A DNA stretch of 64,000 bases from Sulfurimicrobium sp031426915 (GTDB lineage Bacteria > Pseudomonadota > Gammaproteobacteria > Burkholderiales > Sulfuricellaceae). The position numbers were made by a program, and so were the translations under genes. The stretch spans positions 62,001 through 126,000 of the forward strand of contig JASJPB010000032.1 in assembly GCA_031426915.1 (NCBI GenBank), in the 5' to 3' direction. The notes beneath the pieces are model-generated. The model did no database searches. It was not told the DNA's origin and saw nothing but the letters and a program-made list of their open reading frames with translations. Below, piece by piece: positions 16,655 through 24,420 of this stretch; position 1 is the stretch's first letter; every line of letters begins with the position of its first letter.

Positions 16655-18037
16655 ATGTCGTTTGATCGCATGACCAAACTGTCCTGGATTTACGACCTGT
16701 ATCGTCTGGGGCAGTCTCCGCTGCTGCTGCAGGACCCGTATAAGATTTACCAGCAACTGCTGCTGCATATCGTCGCCGGTTTCGATGCCCGCAGCGGTTC
16801 CCTGGCCATGCTGGGGGACGGCCAGGACCTGGCTATTGTCGCCGGCATCGATTTGCCGGCGGGGGTGATCGGCAGCACTGTTCCGCTCGGTAGCGGCGTG
16901 CTGGGCTGGGTGGCGCAAAACGGCCAGCCGCTCCTGATCAACGGTGATTTCGACGCCAGCAAGTTCCCCGGCATCCAGCGCCGGCGCGAGCAGGCGGCGC
17001 CCAGTTCGGCGCTGTGCTGGCCGCTCAAGCTGCAGGAACGGGTGATCGGCGCCTTGAGCGTCAACCGTCCTGCGGAAAAGCCTGCCTTCGACGAAAACGA
17101 CCGCGAACAGGGCACCGCCCTGCTCAACCTCGCCAGCCTGGCGCTGGAGAACATCCATCTGCGCCTGGAACAGCAGCACCGCATCGCGGAATTGCAGGTG
17201 ACCAACCAGAAACTCGCCGATGCCCAGGACCAGCTGATGCAGGCGGAGAAAATGGCCTCCATCGGCCAGCTTGCTGCCGGGGTGGCGCACGAGATCAACA
17301 ATCCGGTGGGCTATGTCGCCTCCAATCTCAGCGCCCTGGGGCGTAGCCTGAACGACCTGCTGGCCGTGCTCGATGCCAGCGAACGGCTGGAAGGCAGCAT
17401 CTCCGGCGATTCCCCGGAGCTGCTGGCACTGCGGGCCTTGAAGGAGAAGGTGAATCTCGGTTATCTGCGCGAGGATCTGCGCGACATCCTGGCGGAATCG
17501 AAGGAGGGTCTGGAGCGCGTGAAGAAAATCGTGCTCGACCTGAAAACCTTCTCCCACGTGGACGAGGCGGAATGGAAGGAGGCCGACCTGCACGTCGGGC
17601 TGGAAAGTACGCTCAACATCGTGTGGAACGAACTCAAGTACAAGGCTGAAGTGGTCAAGGAATATGGCGTGCTACCGGAAATCGAGTGCGTTCCCTCCCA
17701 GCTCAACCAGGTGTTCATGAACCTGCTGGTCAACGCCGCGCATGCCATCGAGAGCCACGGCACCATTACCATACGCACCGGCCTGGAAGGGGACAGGGTG
17801 TGGGTGGAAGTGTCCGACACCGGCAAGGGCATCGCGCCCGAAAACATCGGTCGCGTGTTCGATCCCTTCTTCACCACCAAGCCGGTGGGCAAGGGGACCG
17901 GCCTCGGCCTGTCGCTTTCCTACGGTATTGTGAAAAAGCACCACGGACAAATCGATGTGGAAAGTACGCCCGGTCAGGGCACGACTTTTCGCGTCTGGCT
18001 GCCGTTGCGGCAGGATGCCATTTCCAAATCTGAATAG
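16655..18037 (+). CDS. GAF-domain histidine kinase (HEINNP type)
   Basis: This 460-residue soluble kinase has an N-terminal GAF domain (about 20-170), a coiled coil, and a HisKA/HATPase core. The phosphoacceptor is about His212 in GQLAAGVAHEINNPVGYV. The ATPase shows NQVFMNLLVNAAHAIE, VSDTGKGI and GTGLGLSLSYG. ATG 16655 follows AGGGGGAG at good spacing; an earlier frame would overlap the HDOD gene. No membrane segment is seen, so it should sense a cytoplasmic signal. The C-terminal module is very similar to those of the kinases at 18066, 26666 and 42203. Confidence 0.92.
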   Translation: MSFDRMTKLSWIYDLYRLGQSPLLLQDPYKIYQQLLLHIVAGFDARSGSLAMLGDGQDLAIVAGIDLPAGVIGSTVPLGSGVLGWVAQNGQPLLINGDFDASKFPGIQRRREQAAPSSALCWPLKLQERVIGALSVNRPAEKPAFDENDREQGTALLNLASLALENIHLRLEQQHRIAELQVTNQKLADAQDQLMQAEKMASIGQLAAGVAHEINNPVGYVASNLSALGRSLNDLLAVLDASERLEGSISGDSPELLALRALKEKVNLGYLREDLRDILAESKEGLERVKKIVLDLKTFSHVDEAEWKEADLHVGLESTLNIVWNELKYKAEVVKEYGVLPEIECVPSQLNQVFMNLLVNAAHAIESHGTITIRTGLEGDRVWVEVSDTGKGIAPENIGRVFDPFFTTKPVGKGTGLGLSLSYGIVKKHHGQIDVESTPGQGTTFRVWLPLRQDAISKSE

Positions 18038-18065
18038 TTGGACCCGATTCTGTAGGAGCAGCGGA

Positions 18066-19577
18066 ATGAATCAAAATGTATTAATCCAGGCTGACGCCTA
18101 TCCCTGGCAAGCACTTAGGGAACAATGCCGCCAGGGACCCCGCCCGGGGCAAGACGAGGCGCGGCTGCGCGAGGGGCTGTGCCGTGCGCTGGATGAACAG
18201 GCGAAGGAACTGGAGCTTTCCAGCATAACCGTCTCGCGACTGATGCAGCAGGTTTTCGCGGTGGATCAGCACGCCATCATCAGCATTGCTGACCAGCATG
18301 GTGCCATCCTGTACGCCAACGAAAAGTTTTGCGAGACATCCCAGTACACGCTCGATGAACTGCTGGGGCAGAATCATCGCATTGTCAATTCTGGTTATCA
18401 TTCCCGGGCCTTCTTCGCCGACCTGTGGAACACCATTTCCAGAGGCGAGGTTTGGCGCGGGACGATCCGTAACCGTAATAAAAGCGGCAATTACTATTGG
18501 GTAGAGAATACCATCGTGCCTACCCCCGTACCCGGCGGCAGCGGTTACCATTATGTTTCCGTGCGCACCGATGTGACCGCGCTCAAACTCTACGAAGATA
18601 ATTTGAAGGCGGCCAATGAACGGCTGGAGCAACGGGTGGCGGAACGCACCGCCGAACTGGAGCAGGCCAAGAATGCCCTGGAAGCTGATATCGATGCGCG
18701 GCGCAAGGTCGAGGCCAAGCTGCAACACGAACAGGAAGAACAGCGCAAGCTGATCGCGGAACTGCACAATGCACACGGCCAGTTGCTGCAATCGGAGAAA
18801 ATGGCCTCCATCGGCCAACTGGCGGCCGGTGTGGCGCATGAAATCAACAATCCGATCGGCTACGTGCATTCCAACCTGGGCAGCCTGGAAAAATACATCG
18901 AGGACCTCATGACGATCCTGGACGCCTTTGAGGCGGCGGAACACGACCTTCCCGCCGGCAGCGAAGCCCAGGGCAGAATACAGGCGCTGAAGGCGCGTTT
19001 CGACCTGAATTTTCTCAGGGAGGATATTCCCAGCCTGATGGCCGAATCGAAGGAAGGCATCACGCGCGTGCGGAAGATCGTCCAGGACCTCAAGGATTTT
19101 TCCCATGTGGACGAAGCCGAATGGCAGATGGCCGATTTGCACCATGGCCTGGACAGCACCCTCAATGTGGTTTGGAACGAGCTCAAATACAAGGCCACGG
19201 TGGCCAAGGAATACGGCAGCCTGCCCGAAATCGAGTGCATTCCCTCCCAGCTCAACCAGGTGTTCATGAACCTGCTGGTCAATGCGAGCCATGCCATCGA
19301 AAGCAGCGGCACCATCACCATCCGTACCGGTACCCTGGATGACCAGGTTTGGGTGGAGGTTGCCGATAGCGGCAACGGCATTGCTCCGGAACATCTCGAA
19401 CGGATTTTCGAGCCGTTCTTTACCACCAAGCCGGTGGGCAAGGGGACCGGGCTGGGGTTGTCGCTTTCATACGGGATTGTCAAAAAGCACCACGGCCGGA
19501 TCGAGGTCGAGAGCGAGGTCGGCAAGGGAACCACTTTCCGCGTGTGGCTACCGGTAAAACAGTCAGATCGGATATGA
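18066..19577 (+). CDS. PAS-domain histidine kinase (HEINNP type)
   Basis: This 503-residue soluble kinase has one PAS domain (about 60-175: AIISIADQHGAILYANEKFCE, VRTDVTALK), a coiled coil (about 178-240) and a kinase core. The phosphoacceptor is about His258 (AHEINNPIGYVHSNLG), and the ATPase has intact N, G1 and G2 motifs (NQVFMNLLVNASHAIE, VADSGNGIAPEH, GKGTGLGLSLSYG). ATG 18066 has AGGAGCAGCGG upstream. Its TGA overlaps the ATG of the following REC-HD-GYP gene (ATGA), suggesting translational coupling and a cognate pair. Confidence 0.92.
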   Translation: MNQNVLIQADAYPWQALREQCRQGPRPGQDEARLREGLCRALDEQAKELELSSITVSRLMQQVFAVDQHAIISIADQHGAILYANEKFCETSQYTLDELLGQNHRIVNSGYHSRAFFADLWNTISRGEVWRGTIRNRNKSGNYYWVENTIVPTPVPGGSGYHYVSVRTDVTALKLYEDNLKAANERLEQRVAERTAELEQAKNALEADIDARRKVEAKLQHEQEEQRKLIAELHNAHGQLLQSEKMASIGQLAAGVAHEINNPIGYVHSNLGSLEKYIEDLMTILDAFEAAEHDLPAGSEAQGRIQALKARFDLNFLREDIPSLMAESKEGITRVRKIVQDLKDFSHVDEAEWQMADLHHGLDSTLNVVWNELKYKATVAKEYGSLPEIECIPSQLNQVFMNLLVNASHAIESSGTITIRTGTLDDQVWVEVADSGNGIAPEHLERIFEPFFTTKPVGKGTGLGLSLSYGIVKKHHGRIEVESEVGKGTTFRVWLPVKQSDRI

Positions 19578-20905
19578 TGAACGGTATGCCAAACGATAAT
19601 GACCCTCAATCTGTCGCCGCTCCCGCCACCTTGCTGTTCGTGGATGACGAACCGAATATCCTGAGCGCGCTGAAGCGCCTGTTTCGTCCCATCGGCTACC
19701 GGATATTTACCGCTGGCGGCGGCGCGGAAGGCTTGGCGCTGCTGGAGCAGGAGGCGGTGGATTTGGTGATCTCCGACATGCGCATGCCGAACATGGATGG
19801 CGCGCAGTTCCTCGAGCAGGTGCGGCACAAATGGCCCGACACCATGCGCATTCTGCTCACCGGCTATGCCGACGTGAGCTCCACCATCGCCGCCATCAAC
19901 AAGGGCGAAATCTTCCGCTACGTCGCCAAGCCCTGGGATGACAACGATATCGTGCTGCTGGTGAAGCAGGCGCTGGACCTCAAGAACCTGGAGCAGGAGA
20001 AGCGCCGTCTGGAAGAACTGACGCTGCGCCAGAACGATGAACTCAAGGAATTGAACGCCAGCCTCGAAACCAAGGTGTTGGATCGTACCCAGGAAGTTCG
20101 TCAGACCATGGGTTTCCTGGAACTGGCCAACAGGAAGCTGAAGGAAAGTTTCATCACCTCGATCAAGATTTTTTCCAATCTGATCGAACTCAGGGAGCGC
20201 AGCCTCGCCGGCCATTCGCGCCGCGTGGCCGATCTGGCGCGTACCCTGGCCAAGCACATGAAGCTTACCGACAGCGAGGTGAACGATATTTTCGTCGCTG
20301 CCCTGCTGCACGACATCGGCAAGATCGGCCTGCCCGACAGGCTGTTGAGCAAGCCTTTCGTTTTGCTGGCCGGAGAGGAGCGGGAGCTGGTGCTGCGCCA
20401 TCCCGCCACCGGACAGGCGGCGCTGATGGGGCTGGAGCAGATCCATGGCGCGGCCAAACTGATACGCAGCCACCACGAGCGCTGGGACGGGATGGGCTTC
20501 CCCGACGGGCTGTCGGGCCTGTCGATTCCCATCGGCGCGCGCATCCTGGTGCTGGCCAACGATTACGATGCGGTCCAGATTGGCACCCAACTGAGCAAGC
20601 GCTTGAACCAGACCGAGGCTGTGGCTTATATCGTCGAGGGTCGCGGCAAGCGTTACGACCCCCAGGTGGTCGACGCCTTTTCCGCCATCATGGGCGGACA
20701 GGGCAGCACCGAGCCGCAGGAGGTGGCGTTCAAGACCCCGCAGCTTCAGCCCAGGATGATCCTGTCGCGCGATCTGGTCAGTCCGGAGGGGATCATGCTG
20801 CTGTCCAGGGATCACGTACTGACCGAAGACATCATTGAGCAGATTCGCAACTTCGAACGCTCGTCCGGACGCGCTTTGACTATCCATGTACGAGCCAAGA
20901 AATAA
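19574..20905 (+). CDS. REC-HD-GYP response regulator (RpfG-like c-di-GMP phosphodiesterase)
   Basis: This 443-residue protein has an N-terminal receiver (LFVDDEPNI, ISDMRMPNMDG, VAKPWDDND), a coiled coil and an HD-GYP domain. The metal-binding motif is LLHDIGKIGLPD (about 247-258), and later HHERWDGMGFPDGL replaces GYP with GFP. HD-GYP proteins hydrolyse c-di-GMP; the Y-to-F change is seen in some family members and need not abolish activity. It starts inside the stop codon of the PAS kinase, its most likely partner. About 55 extra residues follow the HD-GYP core. Confidence 0.92.
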   Translation: MMNGMPNDNDPQSVAAPATLLFVDDEPNILSALKRLFRPIGYRIFTAGGGAEGLALLEQEAVDLVISDMRMPNMDGAQFLEQVRHKWPDTMRILLTGYADVSSTIAAINKGEIFRYVAKPWDDNDIVLLVKQALDLKNLEQEKRRLEELTLRQNDELKELNASLETKVLDRTQEVRQTMGFLELANRKLKESFITSIKIFSNLIELRERSLAGHSRRVADLARTLAKHMKLTDSEVNDIFVAALLHDIGKIGLPDRLLSKPFVLLAGEERELVLRHPATGQAALMGLEQIHGAAKLIRSHHERWDGMGFPDGLSGLSIPIGARILVLANDYDAVQIGTQLSKRLNQTEAVAYIVEGRGKRYDPQVVDAFSAIMGGQGSTEPQEVAFKTPQLQPRMILSRDLVSPEGIMLLSRDHVLTEDIIEQIRNFERSSGRALTIHVRAKK

Positions 20906-20916
20906 GGAGCGCCTTT

Positions 20917-21486
20917 ATGTATCGCATCATGCTGGTAGACGACGAGGAAAACATTCTCAAGGCGCTGCGCCGTTTGCTTACAATTACGCCTTGCATCTAC
21001 GATGGGCTGGAATACAAGCTCAAGGTGGATATCTTCACCTCTCCCGCCGAGGCGCTGGAACACGCCCGCCACACCGCAGTGGATCTGGTGCTCTCGGATT
21101 ATCGAATGCCGGGCATGGATGGCGTGAGCTTTCTCAAGGCGTTCAAGGAAATCCAGCCCCATGCGGCGCGCCTGATACTGTCCGGTTACGCTGACCTCAA
21201 TGCTCTGATGGGTGCCATCAACGAGGCGCAAATCTACCGTTTTCTCAACAAGCCGTGGAACGACTACGAACTGGTGTCGAGCATTGCCCAGGCGCTGGCT
21301 TATCGCGACCTGATGATGGAGAACCAGCAACTGGCTGACCAGGTACGTGTCGAAGCCGGTGCCATGACGCCCCAGGAGCTGGAGCGGCGCCGTCTGGAAG
21401 AACAAGAGCCGGGCCTCACCAGCGTCAACTGGGGGCCGGATGGCTCGGTGATCCTGGACGATGCTGGCGAGTCAGGCGGAATGTAG
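20917..21486 (+). CDS. Single-receiver response regulator with short C-terminal tail
   Basis: This 189-residue protein has one receiver (MLVDDEENI, LVLSDYRMPGMDG, LILSGYADL, FLNKPWND) and about 60 further residues with no recognised fold. The receiver has an insertion after the first helix (TITPCIYDGLEYKLKVDIF), which sets it apart from its neighbours. The gene directly precedes the MglA-like GTPase gene by about 40 bases, so it could control GTPase localisation or activity; this is positional inference. Confidence 0.88.
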   Translation: MYRIMLVDDEENILKALRRLLTITPCIYDGLEYKLKVDIFTSPAEALEHARHTAVDLVLSDYRMPGMDGVSFLKAFKEIQPHAARLILSGYADLNALMGAINEAQIYRFLNKPWNDYELVSSIAQALAYRDLMMENQQLADQVRVEAGAMTPQELERRRLEEQEPGLTSVNWGPDGSVILDDAGESGGM

Positions 21487-21528
21487 GCTGGCAAAGCGTA
21501 ACGTGCCCAACATGCGACTCTGAAAACC

Positions 21529-22173
21529 ATGTCTGAATTCGATCCCCAATCCAACAAGCTGACCATCAAGCTGGTCTACTATGGTCCGGCGCAAAGCGGC
21601 AAGACCACCAATCTGATGAAGCTGCACGATCTGGTGGCGCCGGACATGAAAGGCGAAATCATGACGCTGGAAACCCAGAACGACCGCACCCTGTTCTTCG
21701 ATCTGCTGCCGTTGGGATTCCGCGCGCCTTCCGGCTTGTTGGTGAAGTTCCGCCTTTTTACCGTGCCGGGCCAGGTGGCCCACGACGGCACGCGCAAGGC
21801 GGTGCTGTCGCGCGCCGACGGCGTGGTGTTCGTGGCCGATTCGCAGCAGAACCAGAGCGTGAACAACGGCGAGGCGTTCCAGAACCTGGCGGAGAATGCG
21901 GCGCGGGTAGGGCTCGATTTCGACCAGCTGCCGCTGGTGGTGCAGTTCAACAAGCGCGATTTGCCCCACATCCTGAGCGAGGAGGACGTCAAGGCGCGCT
22001 GGCAGTCCGCTCCCTGGCCGCTGTTGTTTTCCTCCGCCCAGGAGGGGAGCGGCGTGCGCGAAACCTTCGCCGCGCTGCTGCGCCAGGTGTATCGCGCGCT
22101 GGACCCGGAATACCACTTGCAGGAACAGCATGGCCTGGACGAGGAAGGCTTCGTGAACGGGGCGCTGGGGTGA
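21529..22173 (+). CDS. MglA-like small Ras-family GTPase
   Basis: This 214-residue protein shows the P-loop GPAQSGKTT (19-27), a switch region with NDRTLFFDLLPLG, the PGQVAHDGTRKAVL segment characteristic of prokaryotic MglA/SAR1-like GTPases, and the base-specificity motif NKRD (141-144). MglA in Myxococcus is a polarity switch for motility, working with the GAP MglB; no roadblock/MglB gene is visible in the window. Embedded between a receiver and a kinase, it looks like a two-component-controlled switch. Its stop overlaps the start of the next kinase (GTGA). Confidence 0.9.
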   Translation: MSEFDPQSNKLTIKLVYYGPAQSGKTTNLMKLHDLVAPDMKGEIMTLETQNDRTLFFDLLPLGFRAPSGLLVKFRLFTVPGQVAHDGTRKAVLSRADGVVFVADSQQNQSVNNGEAFQNLAENAARVGLDFDQLPLVVQFNKRDLPHILSEEDVKARWQSAPWPLLFSSAQEGSGVRETFAALLRQVYRALDPEYHLQEQHGLDEEGFVNGALG

Positions 22174-23393
22174 ACAACATGGAGCCCAGCGCGCTTGCCG
22201 CCTTCGACCGCGAGTTCGGCCTGGCCGAGCTGCTTGCCGGCATCCCGCGCGAGAAGCTGCAAAAGGCGCTGGTGCTGTTGCTGGGCGGGGCGCTACGCTT
22301 GCTGGATGCCAACGGCGCGGTGCTGATGGGTGCTGCCGAAGCCGCGCCTGGTGCCAGGCGTGCCCCGCTGGCGCTTGAACTGGAACCCATCGGTTATCTC
22401 GAATGCGCCTGCGCCGACGAAGCGCGCCTGAAAAGTGCTATTTTGATGCTGGAACTGCTGCTGCGCGGCGTGGCGCGCTACAAGATGGCCTCCGGTCTGC
22501 ACCTGGAAGCGGTGCAGGCGGATTATGAAACCCTCAGCCGCAAGCATGCCGCGTTGGAGGAGTCGGAAGCGCGCTACAAGGCGCTTTCCGAACAGCTGGA
22601 ACAACGGGTGCGGGAACAGGTCGAGGTGATCGAGGACACCAGCCGCCAGCTCTACCAGGCCGAGAAACTGGCCTCGGTGGGGCGGCTTGCCGCCGGCGTG
22701 GCGCACGAGATCAATAATCCCATCGGTTTCGTGCGCAGCAATCTTTCCACTTCCTTGTCCTACGTCGCCAAGTTCGCCGCACTGGGCGCGGCGCTCAAGT
22801 CGGGTCTGGCGGTGGAGCCGCGCTGGAATGAACTTGACCTGGATTTCGTGCTCGAAGACTTTGCCGAGTTGCTCCAGGAAAGCGTTGCCGGCATCGACCG
22901 CGTGGCGCACATCATTGCCGACCTCAAGGGCTTCTCCAATGTGGACCGCGGCGAGGAGGAAATGGCCGACCTCAACGACAGCCTGCGCCAGGCGTGCAGC
23001 GTGATCGAGGGTCAATTGCCCCGGGGCGTGACACTGGTGCGGGAGCTCGGCGAGATTCCGCGCCTCCTGTGCCTGCCCGGCTATCTCAACCAGGCTTTTC
23101 TCAATCTGCTGGAGAACGCGGTGCAGGCGGTGGCACGCGGCGGCGAGGTGAAAGTCCGCTCGGAACAGGTCGGCGACGAGATTCGCATCAGCGTCAGCGA
23201 CAACGGCCCTGGTATTCCGGCGGACGTGCTGCCGCGCATTTTCGAGCCTTTTTTTACCACCCGCGATGTGGGACAGGGAACCGGCCTCGGCCTGCCCGTG
23301 GTGCGGGATATTGTCCAGGTCCACGGCGGACGAATCGAGGCCGAAAGCCGGGAAGGGGTCGGTACCACCATGAAGATTTATTTGCCGGTTTAA
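22170..23393 (+). CDS. Histidine kinase with uncharacterised N-terminal domain, coupled to the MglA-like GTPase
   Basis: This 407-residue soluble kinase begins with GTG overlapping the GTPase stop codon (ATG at 22179 is the alternative). Residues about 1-110 form a predicted alpha/beta domain that I do not recognise (LLDANGAVLMG, IGYLECACADEARLK). A coiled coil follows, and then the kinase core with the phosphoacceptor near His179 (GRLAAGVAHEINNPIGFV) and an HATPase with VSDNGPGIP and GTGLGLPVV. The tight coupling suggests that the N-terminal domain reads the GTPase state, or that the kinase signals to it; neither is proven. Confidence 0.88.
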   Translation: MNNMEPSALAAFDREFGLAELLAGIPREKLQKALVLLLGGALRLLDANGAVLMGAAEAAPGARRAPLALELEPIGYLECACADEARLKSAILMLELLLRGVARYKMASGLHLEAVQADYETLSRKHAALEESEARYKALSEQLEQRVREQVEVIEDTSRQLYQAEKLASVGRLAAGVAHEINNPIGFVRSNLSTSLSYVAKFAALGAALKSGLAVEPRWNELDLDFVLEDFAELLQESVAGIDRVAHIIADLKGFSNVDRGEEEMADLNDSLRQACSVIEGQLPRGVTLVRELGEIPRLLCLPGYLNQAFLNLLENAVQAVARGGEVKVRSEQVGDEIRISVSDNGPGIPADVLPRIFEPFFTTRDVGQGTGLGLPVVRDIVQVHGGRIEAESREGVGTTMKIYLPV

Positions 23394-23459
23394 GGGTGGT
23401 CGTGTCCGGATGGGCGTACCCGTCGAATCGCAAAAAACAGCCCCAATGAGGTGAATGCT

Positions 23460-24413
23460 ATGGCGCACATACTGCTGGTGGATGATGAACAAAATGTCTT
23501 GAATGCTTTGCGGCGCGAGTTATCAGGGGACCATGAGGTGGAAACTTTCACCTCTCCTCGGGAAGCGCTGCAACGCGCCATGGCTACGGAATTTGATCTC
23601 GTGGTGACGGATTACCGCATGCCTGATATGGATGGGGTTTCCTTTCTTGAAACATTTGCCCAAAGCCAGCCTGACGCCATGCGTCTGATTCTGAGCGGCC
23701 AGGCTGATCTCGATGCGCTGACCAAGGCGATAAATATTTCCCATGCTTACCGCTTCTTGTCAAAACCATGGGATAAATTCGACCTGAAAGCCAGTATCGC
23801 GCAAGCGCTCAACTACCGGGAAGCGATGCTGGAAAATCGGCGCCTTGCAGCGGCCTACCGGCAACGCTATGGCGCTACGCCAGCAGCGCAAACACGCAAA
23901 ACCTACCGCATATTGCTGGCGACCGGCGAAGCCAAGGATGCGGCGTTGATGACGCACGAATTAACTTTTTCGTCCTCTCGAGAAGTGATGCATGGCGTAG
24001 CGCCCTATGGAAAGCCCCGCAGCACCTTCTACAGCGGCGAGGATTTCCAGTCCGAAGTGGATTGTTTTACAACGCAGCAACAGGTGCTGGGACAGTTGGA
24101 GAAGCAGGTTTACGATTTGCTTATCATTGATTTGCAGATGCTGGACGGGGGCCAGCTGAGTTTCCTTGCTGAAATGCGCAAGCTCAGCCCGGAAAGTGCG
24201 TGCGTCCTGGTTGGCGCAGCTGTGGATATGGACACCCTCACCAGCGCCATCAATCAGACGCAAGTTGATGATTTGATCAAACGACCCTGGAACGCGTATG
24301 AATTGAAAGCGGTGGCGTTGCGCGCGCTTCGCTACCGCGATTTGCGTCTGGAGAATCGTCGTTTGGCCGACATGTTCCGTCAACATGAAAATGCGATTGG
24401 GCATCCGGGTTAA
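23460..24413 (+). CDS. Tandem-receiver response regulator, second receiver degenerate
   Basis: This 317-residue protein has an intact first receiver (ILLVDDEQN, LVVTDYRMPDMDG, FLSKPWDK). A linker leads to a second receiver-like domain (about 150-310) with LLIIDLQMLDGGQ and LIKRPWNAYEL but a weak acidic pair (LLATGEAKD), so it may not be phosphorylated normally. Both halves end in a similar helix (YREAMLENRRLAA and YRDLRLENRRLAD), pointing to an internal duplication. ATG 23460 follows GAGGTG at good spacing; GTG 23451 is an alternative. Confidence 0.87.
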   Translation: MAHILLVDDEQNVLNALRRELSGDHEVETFTSPREALQRAMATEFDLVVTDYRMPDMDGVSFLETFAQSQPDAMRLILSGQADLDALTKAINISHAYRFLSKPWDKFDLKASIAQALNYREAMLENRRLAAAYRQRYGATPAAQTRKTYRILLATGEAKDAALMTHELTFSSSREVMHGVAPYGKPRSTFYSGEDFQSEVDCFTTQQQVLGQLEKQVYDLLIIDLQMLDGGQLSFLAEMRKLSPESACVLVGAAVDMDTLTSAINQTQVDDLIKRPWNAYELKAVALRALRYRDLRLENRRLADMFRQHENAIGHPG

Positions 24414-24420
24414 GCCGATC

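Noticed and set aside
19574..20905. GFP instead of GYP in the HD-GYP protein as evidence of inactivity
   Set aside because: The metal-binding HD residues are intact and a Tyr-to-Phe change at this site occurs in the family, so no claim of inactivity is justified.
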